Position numbers and translations under genes: made by a program. Below the pieces are notes generated by a model, which was not told the DNA's origin, did no database searches, and saw only the letters and a list, made by a program, of their open reading frames with translations. Below, piece by piece: positions 45,989 to 55,309 of a stretch of 64,000 nt of DNA (positions are counted from its first letter, which is position 1; every line of letters begins with the position of its first letter). Source of the DNA: Streptomyces lydicus (GTDB taxonomy: Bacteria > Actinomycetota > Actinomycetes > Streptomycetales > Streptomycetaceae); NCBI RefSeq assembly GCF_004125265.1, contig NZ_RDTE01000003.1:6820001-6884000 (forward strand), written 5' to 3'.

Positions 45989-48835
45989 TCAGCCCCGCTT
46001 GAGGCGCGCCGAGGTGTGCCGGGTCGGCTGGGCCGCCGAAGGATCCTGTGGCCAGGGATGCTTGGGATAGCGCCCGCGCAACTCCGCGCGTACGGACCGG
46101 TATCCGTCCCGCCAGAAGGAGGCGAGATCCGCCGTGACGGCAGCGGGACGCCCCGCGGGGGACAGCAGATGCACCAGCACGGGAACCCGCCCGCCGGCCA
46201 CCCGCGGCGACTCCTGCAGGCCGAACAGCTCCTGGAGTTTGACGGCCAGCACGGGCTGCTCACCCTCGTAATCCACCCGCACCCGCGAACCGCTCGGCAC
46301 CTCGATGCGCTCCGGTGCCAGCTCGTCGAAGCGCGCCGCGTCGCCGGTGGCCCAGGGCAGCAGCCGGGCCAGCGCCTGCCCCGCATCGACCCGTGCCAGG
46401 TCGGCCCGCCGCCGCGCCCGGCCGAGCTCCACCCCCAGCCACTCCTCGACGCGCTCCAGCAGCGCCGCGTCCGACACATCGGGCCACGGCGCGCCCAGCT
46501 CCCGGTGCAAAAACGCCAGCCGCTGCCGCAGCGACACCGCCCCGGGCGGCCACCGCAGCAGACCGAACCCCTCCCGCCGCAGGCCCGAGAGCACCGCGTC
46601 CCGCAGCAGACCGGGGTCGGGCGCGGCCAGCGGCCGGGACGCCAGTTCGATCGCCCCCAGCCGGGTCACGCTCCTGGCCACCACGTCACCGTCCGCCCAG
46701 CGCACCTCCTCACCGGTGGAGTACAGCGCCCGCGCCGCGGCACATGCCGTCTCCTCATCGATCACCGCCGCGAGCCGCACCCGCGCCGACACCGCCGCCA
46801 CCGGCCGGTCCGCCACCGCAACCGCCAGCCACGCCGCATCCCGCAGTCCCGATCCGCCGCCCCCGCCCGAGGGACCCGCGTGGTGCCCCCGTCCGGCCTG
46901 CGCCCCCGGGCCCGGCCCTGCCCCCGCCAACTCGGCGCCGGTCCCCGACGCCATGAGAAAAGTCCCGCCCCCGCGGGCGCGTGCCACCCGCTCCGGGAAG
47001 GCCAGCGCGGCAAGGAGCCCGGCGACCGCATCGTCGGTGACCGCTGCCGCCGTGCCGTCCCCGCCCCCGGTTCCGCTCCGGCCACCGCCGGGGACCGCAG
47101 CGGCCCGGCCACCCACGCCCCCGGCGGTGTTCCGGCTTCGCCCGACACCGTGCCCGGCGGCCGTCCCTCCGTCACCGGGCCCCGCGCCCGTCCCTCCACC
47201 ACCGGGTCCCGCGCCCGTTTGCCTGCCACCGGGCTCCGCGCCCGTTCCACCGCCACCGGGTCCCGCGCCCGTCCCGGCCCCGGAGCCCGCGCGGGCGTCC
47301 GCGCCCGCCCCGGCCCGCGGCTCCCCGGCCGCCGACGCCAGGCGCCGCGCCTCCTGCCGCCACCGCGCCGCGTACGCATCGCCGCCCCGCCGCGCGGTGC
47401 GCCACGCGGCCGCCAGATCGTCCCCGTACGCCCGCGGCGGCTCCTCGCTCAGCAGGGCGACCACCTCCGCGGCGCGGCGCACGCCGACCTCGGGTGCGCC
47501 GTCCAGCAGGGCGCGCGCCAGCCGTGGGTGCAGCCCGAGCCGTGCCATCCGCACCCCTCGCGCCGTTGCCCGGCCGGTCCCGTCCACCGCACCGATCGCC
47601 GTCAGCACCTCCCGCGCGGCGGCCAGCGCACCGGCCGGCGGCGCGTCGAGCAGGGCGAGACCTGCGGCCGCCGGATCGCCCCAGCAGGCCGCCTGCAGGG
47701 CGAACGCCGTCAGATCGGCGACCTTGATCTCCGGATCGGGGAACGCCGGCAGCCGCCCGTCCTCGCCCTCCGACCAGCAGCGGTACACCACCCCCGGCGC
47801 CTCACGCCCCGCCCGGCCGGCGCGCTGACGGCCCGCGGCCCGGGAGGCCCGCACGGTCGTGAGCGCGCTGAGCCCCCGTGCATGATCCGTCCGCGGCACC
47901 CGCGCCAGCCCGCTGTCCACCACCACCCGCACGCCCGGCACGGTCAGGCTGGACTCCGCCACCGAGGTGGCCAGCACCACTCTGCGCAGGCCGTTCCCGC
48001 CCGCCAATACGGCGTCCTGCACCTCGGCCGGGGCCCGCCCGTGCACCTGCAGCACCTCGGCGTCCACCCCGGCCAGCTCCCCGGCGACCCGCCCGATCTC
48101 CCCGACACCAGGGAGGAAACACAGCACATCACCCGTCCGCTCGCGCAGCGCCCGCCGCACCACCGCCGCCACATGCGCCAGCAGCGCCGGATCGACGCGC
48201 ATCCCGTGCGCCGGCCGCACCGGCCGCTCCGGCGGCGCCCACACGGCCTCCACCGGATGCGACACACCCGCCGCCTCGACCACCGGCGCCGGGCCCTCCG
48301 AGCCGCCCAGCAGCCGTGCCCAGCCCTCGGCATCCGTCGTGGCCGACGCCGCCACCAGCCGCAGCTCGGGCCGCAGGGTCTCCCGTACGTCCAGAAGGAA
48401 CGCCGCGGAGGTATCGGCGTCGAGATGCCGCTCATGACACTCGTCGAGGATCACCACATCGACGCCCGCCAGCTCCGGATCGCGCTGCAGCCGCTGCAGC
48501 AGCACCCCGGTCGTCACCACTTCCACGGTGGTACGGGGCCCGGCCCTGCGCTCCCCGCGCACCGTGAACCCGACCCGGTCCCCGGTCTTCTCGCCCAGCA
48601 GCCAGGCCATCCGCCGCGCGGCCGCCCGCGCCGCGATCCGCCGCGGCTCGGCGACCAGCACCCGCCGCTCGGGCCCCTCGCCGGTCAGGCCCGCCAGCTC
48701 CAGCGGCACCAGCGTCGTCTTGCCGGTGCCCGGCGGCGCGCACAGCACCGCGGCACCGGGCCCGTCGAGGGCGGCGCGCAGCGAGGGCAGCGCGGTGCGC
48801 ACGGGCAGCTGGTCAAGGGCGTCACGGCGGATCAC
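45989..48835 (-). CDS. hrpB: ATP-dependent helicase HrpB
   Basis: 948 residues, DEAH-box RNA-helicase-like family. GTG 48835 gives VIRRDALDQLPVRTALPSL, the typical HrpB start. Motif I is APPGTGKTTL (about 32-41), motif II DECHERH, motif III SATTD and motif VI QRAGRAGR. HA2-like and HrpB C-terminal domains (with LLSPAGRPAAVTADLASFW at the end) follow. A Gly-rich insertion (about 505-600) contains nonapeptide repeats of the GGGGTGAGP type encoded by 27-bp repeats near 47170-47290. The cellular role of HrpB is poorly defined. Confidence 0.93.
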   Translation of the reverse strand: MIRRDALDQLPVRTALPSLRAALDGPGAAVLCAPPGTGKTTLVPLELAGLTGEGPERRVLVAEPRRIAARAAARRMAWLLGEKTGDRVGFTVRGERRAGPRTTVEVVTTGVLLQRLQRDPELAGVDVVILDECHERHLDADTSAAFLLDVRETLRPELRLVAASATTDAEGWARLLGGSEGPAPVVEAAGVSHPVEAVWAPPERPVRPAHGMRVDPALLAHVAAVVRRALRERTGDVLCFLPGVGEIGRVAGELAGVDAEVLQVHGRAPAEVQDAVLAGGNGLRRVVLATSVAESSLTVPGVRVVVDSGLARVPRTDHARGLSALTTVRASRAAGRQRAGRAGREAPGVVYRCWSEGEDGRLPAFPDPEIKVADLTAFALQAACWGDPAAAGLALLDAPPAGALAAAREVLTAIGAVDGTGRATARGVRMARLGLHPRLARALLDGAPEVGVRRAAEVVALLSEEPPRAYGDDLAAAWRTARRGGDAYAARWRQEARRLASAAGEPRAGAGADARAGSGAGTGAGPGGGGTGAEPGGRQTGAGPGGGGTGAGPGDGGTAAGHGVGRSRNTAGGVGGRAAAVPGGGRSGTGGGDGTAAAVTDDAVAGLLAALAFPERVARARGGGTFLMASGTGAELAGAGPGPGAQAGRGHHAGPSGGGGGSGLRDAAWLAVAVADRPVAAVSARVRLAAVIDEETACAAARALYSTGEEVRWADGDVVARSVTRLGAIELASRPLAAPDPGLLRDAVLSGLRREGFGLLRWPPGAVSLRQRLAFLHRELGAPWPDVSDAALLERVEEWLGVELGRARRRADLARVDAGQALARLLPWATGDAARFDELAPERIEVPSGSRVRVDYEGEQPVLAVKLQELFGLQESPRVAGGRVPVLVHLLSPAGRPAAVTADLASFWRDGYRSVRAELRGRYPKHPWPQDPSAAQPTRHTSARLKRG
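47170..47290 (-). repeat. 27-bp tandem repeats in hrpB
   Basis: About four in-frame 27-bp units (core CACCGGGTCCCGCGCCCGT on the plus strand) encode a Gly/Thr/Ala/Pro nonapeptide repeat in a low-complexity insertion of HrpB. Confidence 0.75.
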
Positions 48836-49016
48836 GCCCCCAGTCTGCCGCCCCGGCCGGGCCCGCCGGCCGGCTGCCCCGGGGCAGCGCCACCCCGACT
48901 GCCCGTGCCTGCCCGGCCGGCCGCCTGCTCCGCACCGGCACCGCCGGTCCGCCACGCCGCACCGCCGGTCCGCCCGTACGGCACCGCCGGCCCGTCAGCC
49001 GGGCACCACCGTTCCG

Positions 49017-49841
49017 CTAAGGAGCCACTGCCGAGCACACGAAGATCGCCGTCCCCGGGATCAGATGCCCGCGCAGCGGGGACCAGCCGCCCCACTCCTG
49101 GGTGTTCCATTCCGGCCATTCCGGCTCGACGAGATCCTCCAGCCGGAACCCGGCCGCCACCACGTCCCGCACCCGGTCGCCCAGCGTCCGGTGGTGCTCG
49201 ACGTACACGGCCCGGCCGGACTCGTCCTGCTCGACGTACGGCGTGCGGTCGAAGTAGGAAGCCCCCACCGACAGCCCCTCGGGCCCCGGCTCGTCGGGGA
49301 AGGCCCAGCGGATCGGGTGCGAGACGGAGAAGACGAACCGGCCACCCGGCCGCAGTACCCGGCGCACCTCGCGCAGCACCCGCACCGGATCGGCGACGAA
49401 CGGCAGCGCCCCGTACGCGGAACAGGCGAGGTCGAAGCTGCCGTCGCTAAACGGCAGCGCCCCGGCGTCCGCCTCGACCAGATCGAGGGCGTCCTCGCCC
49501 GGCCCGCCGGCGATCCGCAGGGCGTGCTGCAGCTGCCGGTGGGAGAGGTCGAGTGCCACCGGGAGCGCGCCCTGCGCCGCCAGCCAGCGGGAACACTGCG
49601 CCGCGCCGGCTCCGATCTCCAGGATCCGGCGCCCCTTCAGCTCGGCCGCCGGCCCGAGCAGCGCGGCGTCCGCCTCGTCCAGCCCCTCGGGGCCCCAGAC
49701 GAACCGGTCGTCCCCGAGGAAGGCGCCGTGCTCGCTCTGGTACTCGTCCGCGTTGCTGTCCCACCAGCCCCGGCTGGCCCGGCTGCTTTCGGTGTCCGAG
49801 GCGTCACGGCGAGTCGCCTCCGGCTCGTGCTCTTGGTTCAT
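49017..49841 (-). CDS. class I SAM-dependent methyltransferase
   Basis: 274 residues from ATG 49841. The Rossmann methyltransferase motif I is ILEIGAGAAQCSRWLAAQG (about 95-113), followed by the acidic ALDLS (motif post-I), DAGALPFSDGSFDLACSAYG and VLRPGGRFVFSVSHPI (motif III). The C-terminal EWPEWNTQEWGGWSPLRG is shared by the actinobacterial family. The acceptor is unknown. It is divergent from rpsA, with about 380 bp between them. Confidence 0.9.
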   Translation of the reverse strand: MNQEHEPEATRRDASDTESSRASRGWWDSNADEYQSEHGAFLGDDRFVWGPEGLDEADAALLGPAAELKGRRILEIGAGAAQCSRWLAAQGALPVALDLSHRQLQHALRIAGGPGEDALDLVEADAGALPFSDGSFDLACSAYGALPFVADPVRVLREVRRVLRPGGRFVFSVSHPIRWAFPDEPGPEGLSVGASYFDRTPYVEQDESGRAVYVEHHRTLGDRVRDVVAAGFRLEDLVEPEWPEWNTQEWGGWSPLRGHLIPGTAIFVCSAVAP

Positions 49842-50219
49842 GGCGCCCGTCGTCGTAAGGTTCGCTCTGCTTGTCGCTGCAGGGGCTGTGAGGCCGTTCG
49901 ACCTCGCGGAACATCGTGTGTGCCGGTTATGGGGCGTTTGCCCCCGGTGTGCGCGTTCGCGCATTGACCGGGTCCGGCTGCCCCCGTATGCTACAAGTTG
50001 CGCTGCGGGCTTGCGCGCCTCAGACGTAGCAGGCCGCGCTCGCATCTGTATGTATGTCCCCTCGGTTTTGAGGCGATCTCGGGTCGCCCAGGATGCTCAG
50101 GCATCCACGGGCTTCCGGCGAAGGCGTCTTTGACACTGTCCGGCTTATGCAGAGGCGATACGGGCTCTCGGCGTAGCAGTACCTACGACTTCAATGTCCG
50201 CACCGGAGCCTTTACCCAC
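49842..50219. other. divergent regulatory region between the methyltransferase and rpsA
   Basis: 378 bp containing the rpsA promoter (49964-49992) and a leader of about 220 nt. No ORF of note and no recognised riboswitch, although the long leader leaves room for S1 autoregulation. Confidence 0.5.
49964..49992 (+). promoter_or_regulatory. rpsA promoter, sigma-HrdB type
   Basis: TTGACC (49964-49969) and TATGCT (49987-49992) with a 17-bp spacer form a near-consensus vegetative promoter. Transcription would start near 50000, leaving a leader of about 220 nt before the rpsA ATG. Confidence 0.8.
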
Positions 50220-51740
50220 ATGACGAGCAGCACCGAGACCACCGCCACCACCCCGCAGGTTGCGGTCAACGACATCGGTAACGAGGAAGCCTTCCTCGCC
50301 GCGATCGACGAGACGATCAAGTACTTCAACGACGGCGACATCGTCGACGGCGTCATCGTGAAGGTCGACCGGGACGAGGTCCTGCTCGACATCGGTTACA
50401 AGACCGAAGGTGTGATCCCGAGCCGCGAGCTCTCGATCAAGCACGACGTCGACCCCAACGAGGTCGTTGCCGTCGGCGACGAGATCGAGGCCCTGGTCCT
50501 CCAGAAGGAGGACAAGGAAGGCCGCCTGATCCTCTCGAAGAAGCGTGCCCAGTACGAGCGCGCCTGGGGCACCATCGAGAAGATCAAGGAAGAGGACGGG
50601 ATCGTCACCGGTACCGTCATCGAGGTCGTCAAGGGTGGTCTCATCCTCGACATCGGCCTCCGTGGCTTCCTCCCGGCCTCCCTGGTCGAGATGCGCCGCG
50701 TCCGCGACCTCCAGCCCTACGTGGGCAAGGAGCTCGAGGCCAAGATCATCGAGCTGGACAAGAACCGCAACAACGTGGTCCTGTCCCGCCGTGCCTGGCT
50801 GGAGCAGACCCAGAGCGAGGTCCGCCAGACCTTCCTCACCACCCTCCAGAAGGGTCAGGTGCGCTCCGGCGTCGTCTCCTCCATCGTCAACTTCGGTGCC
50901 TTCGTGGACCTGGGCGGCGTCGACGGTCTCGTCCACGTCTCCGAGCTGTCCTGGAAGCACATCGACCACCCGTCCGAGGTCGTCGAGGTCGGCCAGGAGG
51001 TCACGGTCGAGGTCCTGGACGTCGACATGGACCGCGAGCGCGTGTCCCTGTCGCTCAAGGCGACCCAGGAAGACCCGTGGCAGCAGTTCGCCCGGACCCA
51101 CCAGATCGGTCAGGTCGTCCCGGGTAAGGTCACCAAGCTCGTTCCCTTCGGTGCGTTCGTGCGCGTCGACGAGGGCATCGAGGGCCTGGTCCACATCTCC
51201 GAGCTGGCCGAGCGCCACGTCGAGATTCCGGAGCAGGTCGTCCAGGTCAACGACGAGATCTTCGTCAAGGTCATCGACATCGACCTCGAGCGTCGCCGGA
51301 TCTCGCTGTCGCTGAAGCAGGCCAACGAGTCCTTCGGCGCCGACCCGTCGGCCGTCGAGTTCGACCCGACCCTGTACGGCATGGCCGCGTCCTACGACGA
51401 CCAGGGCAACTACATCTACCCCGAGGGCTTCGACCCCGAGACCAACGACTGGCTCGAGGGCTACGAGACCCAGCGCGAGGCCTGGGAGAACCAGTACGCC
51501 GAGGCGCAGCAGCGCTTCGAGCAGCACCAGGCTCAGGTCATCAAGTCCCGCGAGGCCGACGAGCAGGCTGCGGCCGAGGGTGCTGCGGCGCCGGCGGCGC
51601 AGGGTGGCGGCCAGACCGGCGGCGGCAACGCCGGTGGCGGCGGCTCCTACTCCTCGGAGTCGGCGGACAACTCCGGCGCCCTGGCGTCGGACGAGGCCCT
51701 TGCCGCGCTCCGCGAGAAGCTGGCCGGCGGCCAGAGCTGA
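50220..51740 (+). CDS. rpsA: 30S ribosomal protein S1
   Basis: 506 residues, binding mRNA during translation initiation. Four S1 OB-fold domains are visible: about 37-106 (GDIVDGVIVKVDRDEVLLDI), 124-190 (GIVTGTVIEVVKGGLILDIG), 208-277 (GQVRSGVVSSIVNFGAFVDL) and 293-362 (GQVVPGKVTKLVPFGAFVRV). This is the actinobacterial four-domain form; E. coli has six. The C-terminal ~100 residues are Gln/Ala/Gly-rich and disordered. ATG 50220 has GGAG about 11 nt upstream. Codon use is the least GC-extreme of the window, as expected for a highly expressed gene. Confidence 0.97.
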   Translation: MTSSTETTATTPQVAVNDIGNEEAFLAAIDETIKYFNDGDIVDGVIVKVDRDEVLLDIGYKTEGVIPSRELSIKHDVDPNEVVAVGDEIEALVLQKEDKEGRLILSKKRAQYERAWGTIEKIKEEDGIVTGTVIEVVKGGLILDIGLRGFLPASLVEMRRVRDLQPYVGKELEAKIIELDKNRNNVVLSRRAWLEQTQSEVRQTFLTTLQKGQVRSGVVSSIVNFGAFVDLGGVDGLVHVSELSWKHIDHPSEVVEVGQEVTVEVLDVDMDRERVSLSLKATQEDPWQQFARTHQIGQVVPGKVTKLVPFGAFVRVDEGIEGLVHISELAERHVEIPEQVVQVNDEIFVKVIDIDLERRRISLSLKQANESFGADPSAVEFDPTLYGMAASYDDQGNYIYPEGFDPETNDWLEGYETQREAWENQYAEAQQRFEQHQAQVIKSREADEQAAAEGAAAPAAQGGGQTGGGNAGGGGSYSSESADNSGALASDEALAALREKLAGGQS

Positions 51741-51767
51741 GCTCTTGCCGGTAGGCACTAGCCGATA

Positions 51768-51806
51768 GACGAAGGTCCGTTCCCTCAAGGGGAGCGGACC
51801 TTCGTC
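51768..51806 (+). terminator. rpsA terminator
   Basis: A 17-bp stem with one G-T pair (51768-51784 with 51790-51806) and a 5-nt loop lies 28 nt after the rpsA stop. Confidence 0.9.
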
Positions 51807-51992
51807 GTGTCCGGGGGGCGGGCGCAGGCCGAGGTGGCAGGTGCGGGAGCGGGCGAGGGGCCGGATCGGGACTGTCGACCGGGCCGGCGCCGGGGCCTGC
51901 GCGAGGCAGGGGGCTTCCACGTCGTCGGGCATCGGGAATGCCCGCGCGGGATCGTGCGTTGCCGCTGAGGAGAACGAGGAGGAGCAGTCACT

Positions 51993-52946
51993 GTGTTGGA
52001 TCCCCAGGGTATGTACGAATGGGAGCCGGACGGGCTCGCGGAGGTGGAGGCGATTGCCTCCAGGGACTCCGCCGGACTGGTGCTGCTGTACCACTTCGAC
52101 GGGTACATCGACGCCGGCGAGACCGGCGACCAGATCGTCGAGCGGCTGTTGGACGGCCTGCCGAACCAGGTCGTCGCCCGCTTCGACCACGACCGCCTCG
52201 TCGACTACCGCGCCCGCCGTCCGCTGCTCACCTTCGAGCGCAACCGCTGGACCGCCTACGAGACCCCGAGCATCGAGCTGCGGCTCGTACGGGACACCAC
52301 CGACGCGCCGTTCCTGCTGCTGTCCGGGCCCGAACCGGACGTCGAGTGGGAGCGCTTCGCGGCCGCCGTGAAGGAGATCGTGGAGCGTCTCGGCGTACGC
52401 CTCTCGGTGAACTTCCACGGCATCCCCATGGGCGTGCCGCACACCCGCCCCGTAGGCATCACCCCGCACGGCAACCGGACCGATCTGATGCCCGGGCACG
52501 GCGAGTTCTTCGACGAGGCACAGGTGCCCGGCAGCGCGGAGGCGCTGATCGAGTTCCGGCTGGCGGAGGCGGGGCACGACGTTCTGGGCGTGGCGGCGCA
52601 CGTACCGCACTACATCGCCCGGTCCGCCTATCCGGACGCTGCGCTGACAGCGCTGGAGGCCGTGACGGCGGCGACCGGGCTGGTGTTGCCGGGCGCCGCG
52701 CATGCGCTGCGTACGGAGGCGCTGCGGACGCAGGAGGAGATCGAACGGCAGATCTCGCAGGGCGATGAGGAACTGGTCGCGCTGGTCAGCGGGCTGGAGC
52801 ATCAGTACGACGCGGTGGCCGGGGCGGAGAGCCGGGGAAATCTGGTGGCCGAGCCGGTGGAACTGCCGTCGGCCGACGAGATCGGCAGGGAGTTCGAGCG
52901 CTTCCTGGCGGAGCGCGAGGGCGACGGCGGCGCGGGCGGGGCGTGA
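51993..52946 (+). CDS. PAC2-family protein
   Basis: 317 residues. The PAC2 (proteasome assembly chaperone 2) fold is indicated by LVLLYHFDGYIDAGETGDQI at the N-terminus and FHGIPMGVPHTRPVGITPHG in the middle, features shared by the actinobacterial family. The GTG start has AGGAGGA nearby. Actinobacterial PAC2 proteins are thought to relate to proteasome assembly or ATP-grasp partners, but no proteasome gene is here. Third-position GC and length fit a genuine conserved gene in the rpsA-coaE interval. Confidence 0.9.
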   Translation: MLDPQGMYEWEPDGLAEVEAIASRDSAGLVLLYHFDGYIDAGETGDQIVERLLDGLPNQVVARFDHDRLVDYRARRPLLTFERNRWTAYETPSIELRLVRDTTDAPFLLLSGPEPDVEWERFAAAVKEIVERLGVRLSVNFHGIPMGVPHTRPVGITPHGNRTDLMPGHGEFFDEAQVPGSAEALIEFRLAEAGHDVLGVAAHVPHYIARSAYPDAALTALEAVTAATGLVLPGAAHALRTEALRTQEEIERQISQGDEELVALVSGLEHQYDAVAGAESRGNLVAEPVELPSADEIGREFERFLAEREGDGGAGGA

Positions 52947-53112
52947 GCGAGCCGGAGCCTGTTGGGGTGTGAGGGGGACGCGTGTGGGTGAGGTCCGAGC
53001 GTGGGTGAGGGCGCGGCGTGAGTGAGGGTGTGCTTGGGGGAGGCTGGAGGGGAGTAGGCCGGAGCCGTCTCCTGCGCTCCTGTCGTCCGGGCGCAGCGTA
53101 TAGCGTGGGCCC

Positions 53113-53703
53113 ATGGTGAAGGTGGGGCTGACCGGCGGAATCGGTGCGGGCAAGAGTGAGGTTTCACGCTTGCTGGCGTCGTACGGCGCGGTGGTGGTGG
53201 ATGCGGACAAGATCGCACGCGAGGTCGTCGAGCCGGGCACGCCCGGACTGGCGGCAGTGGTCGAGGAGTTCGGCGGCGACGTGCTCGCGCCGGACGGCAC
53301 GTTGGACCGGCCGAAGCTGGGCCGGATCGTGTTCTCCGACCCCGGGAAGCTGAAGGCGCTGAACGCGATCGTGCACCCGCTGGTGGGGGCGCGGTCGGCC
53401 GAACTCGAAGCGTCGGCCGGGCCGGACGCGGTGGTGGTGCACGATGTCCCGCTGCTGACGGAGAACGGCCTGGCACCGCTCTACGACCTGGTGGTCGTGG
53501 TCGACGCCGCGCCGCAGACTCAACTGGACCGCTTGGTGCGGCTGCGCGGTATGGCAGAGGAGGAGGCCACGTCACGGATGGGGGCCCAGGCCACCCGTGA
53601 ACAGCGGCTGGCCGTCGCGGATCTCGTCATCGACAACGACGGGCCGCTGGACGCGCTGGAACCCCAGGTCCGCGCCGTCTGGGAGCGGCTGCGGAGCGAC
53701 TGA
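53113..53703 (+). CDS. coaE: dephospho-CoA kinase
   Basis: 196 residues. It phosphorylates dephospho-CoA at the 3' hydroxyl, the last step of CoA synthesis. P-loop GLTGGIGAGKSEV (about 5-17), DADKIAREVV (catalytic Asp), HPLVGA, and VVHDVPLLTENGLAPLYDLV, with the LID region RLRGMAEEEATSRMGAQ, are all typical. Length matches the bacterial enzyme without the fused GrpB-like domain found in mycobacteria. Confidence 0.96.
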   Translation: MVKVGLTGGIGAGKSEVSRLLASYGAVVVDADKIAREVVEPGTPGLAAVVEEFGGDVLAPDGTLDRPKLGRIVFSDPGKLKALNAIVHPLVGARSAELEASAGPDAVVVHDVPLLTENGLAPLYDLVVVVDAAPQTQLDRLVRLRGMAEEEATSRMGAQATREQRLAVADLVIDNDGPLDALEPQVRAVWERLRSD

Positions 53704-53726
53704 GGCCGGAGGGTAACCTCGCCGCC

Positions 53727-54203
53727 ATGACTGCTGCTTCCGATCTTGACGCCACGAACTCCGCGACCGGGCCCGCCCGCACCACGGAGCCGGGCTCCGG
53801 CCCCGGCTCGGTGGCCGAGTCCGCCGCACCGCCCGTCGCCGGTGACCCGGCGCCCCCCTCGTTCGTGGTCAGCATCCCCGGCATCGCGGATGCTGATCTG
53901 GAACCTGATCCGCTGGACCCCTCGCAGATCGTCGCCGGCGAGCCGGTGGTGACGGGCAAGGTGTTGTGGGAGTCCCCCGACGGGCAGCAGATCCGCGGGA
54001 TCTGGCAGATCACACCGGGTGTGGTGACGGACACCGAGGCCAATGAGCTGTTCGTGGTCGTCAGCGGGCGCGCCACCATCGAGGTCGAGGGCGGCTCGGT
54101 GCTGGAGGTGGGACCCGGCGACGCCTGCGTCCTGCGCGAGGGCGACCGCACGCGGTGGACCGTGCACGAGACGTTGCGCAAGGCATACCACATCAGCCTG
54201 TAG
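53727..54203 (+). CDS. cupin-domain protein
   Basis: 158 residues. A disordered Pro/Ser-rich N-terminus (about 1-45) precedes a single small cupin barrel: WESPDGQQIRGIWQITPGVV, then ELFVVVSGRATIEVEGGS, and LEVGPGDACVLREGDRTRWTVHE. Only one histidine occupies the usual metal-ligand region, so metal binding is uncertain. It starts 23 nt after coaE and may be in the same operon. This resembles the DUF861-type cupins involved in ureidoglycolate-like chemistry, but the substrate is unknown. Confidence 0.88.
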   Translation: MTAASDLDATNSATGPARTTEPGSGPGSVAESAAPPVAGDPAPPSFVVSIPGIADADLEPDPLDPSQIVAGEPVVTGKVLWESPDGQQIRGIWQITPGVVTDTEANELFVVVSGRATIEVEGGSVLEVGPGDACVLREGDRTRWTVHETLRKAYHISL

Positions 54204-54420
54204 GGAATCGGACCGGTGGCGAGCGTCGGACCGGTGGCGAGCGGCCGGCGGGCGCTCCTTCGCCGGCCCGGCCTCCCCGCACTCGCGAAGGGAGGCCGGG
54301 AGTCCCGGTTGAAGCCATGGCGGCCGGGGAATGCCGCGGCCGACGGGAATGTTGTGGAGCAGGTAACGCCGTACGGTCCGTGGCCGGTGCATGCGCCGAC
54401 GGCGACGGAGAGGAGCAACC

Positions 54421-54867
54421 GTGCCCGAGAGCAGCCCCGAGACGCATGTCATCGACTTCCGCGCCGCGGAGCAGCTGTTGGCGGCCCGTGACCCACGCGG
54501 GGCGATCCGGCTGCTGGACTCCGTCATCACGGCGCACCCCGAGAACACCGCGGCCCGACTGCTGCGCGCTCGTGCCTTCTTCCTCGCCGCTCAACTGCGG
54601 CCCGCGGAACTCGAGTTCCAGATCGTGCTGGAACGCGAGCCGGACAACGCCTTCGCGCACTTCGCACTCGGCCGCACCCTGGAGCGTGCCGACCGCGCCG
54701 AGGAGGCGTTGCGCCACTTCCGGCTGGCAGCGGCGCTCGAACCGCGCCCGGAGTTCATCGAGGCCGCTCGCTTTCCAGCAGGCACGGGCAACGGTGACGG
54801 AGGCGGCAACAGAGGCGGCGGCAGCGGCGACCGTGGTCGCGGGCACCCGGACGCCGGTCCGGAGTAG
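54421..54867 (+). CDS. tetratricopeptide-repeat protein
   Basis: 148 residues. GTG 54421 has GAGGAG 5 nt upstream; ATG 54391 is in frame but would add an all-arginine leader overlapping that site. Three TPR-like helical pairs run from AAEQLLAARDPRGAIRLLD through ALGRTLERADRAEEALRHF. A Gly/Asn/Arg-rich low-complexity tail ends the protein. It probably mediates protein contacts in the cytoplasm. Confidence 0.85.
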   Translation: MPESSPETHVIDFRAAEQLLAARDPRGAIRLLDSVITAHPENTAARLLRARAFFLAAQLRPAELEFQIVLEREPDNAFAHFALGRTLERADRAEEALRHFRLAAALEPRPEFIEAARFPAGTGNGDGGGNRGGGSGDRGRGHPDAGPE

Positions 54868-54948
54868 TGGCGCTGTCCGCGCCCATCGCGGCCGGCACGG
54901 CGGCCCGCCTTCGCGGTAAGCGTGGCGTCGCACCCCGCGTCGCGGCGC

Positions 54949-55263
54949 CTACGGTCTCCTGTCCCGTCTCCTGCCGGGCCCGTTCCGTATGCCGAACGCG
55001 TCGTTGCGCCCTCGGTCGGGGGCGTACGGCGGTATGTCCCTTCCCGGCTGGTAGTGCGGTCCCTGGTGGATGTGGCGGATCACCATGGCCAGGTCGGTGG
55101 CTGCCACCAAGGCCAGCGCGGCACAGGCCGCTGCCCACTCCGGTCGCCCGGTATCGACGAAGGCCACGGTTCCGGCGATCGCCCACAGCAACCCCCACAG
55201 CGCCAGTCCGCAGCGGATTCTCAGCGGGCTACGTGCCTGAAGGGGCTCATTTCCCGTACGCAT
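54949..55263 (-). CDS. DUF6343-type small membrane protein
   Basis: 104 residues from ATG 55263, with GGAGGTGGGAG upstream. Opening MRTGNEPLQARSPLRIRC and closing HYQPGRDIPPYAPDR match my recollection of a small conserved Streptomyces family (DUF6343). Two hydrophobic segments (ALWGLLWAIAGTVAF and AAACAALALVAATDLAMVI) span the membrane in a hairpin. Convergent with the TPR gene and 46 bp downstream of the UvrD-like helicase gene. Confidence 0.78.
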   Translation of the reverse strand: MRTGNEPLQARSPLRIRCGLALWGLLWAIAGTVAFVDTGRPEWAAACAALALVAATDLAMVIRHIHQGPHYQPGRDIPPYAPDRGRNDAFGIRNGPGRRRDRRP

Positions 55264-55309
55264 CGGCACCCATCTCCCACCTCCAGGATCCTCCCGATCG
55301 GTCGGCCCG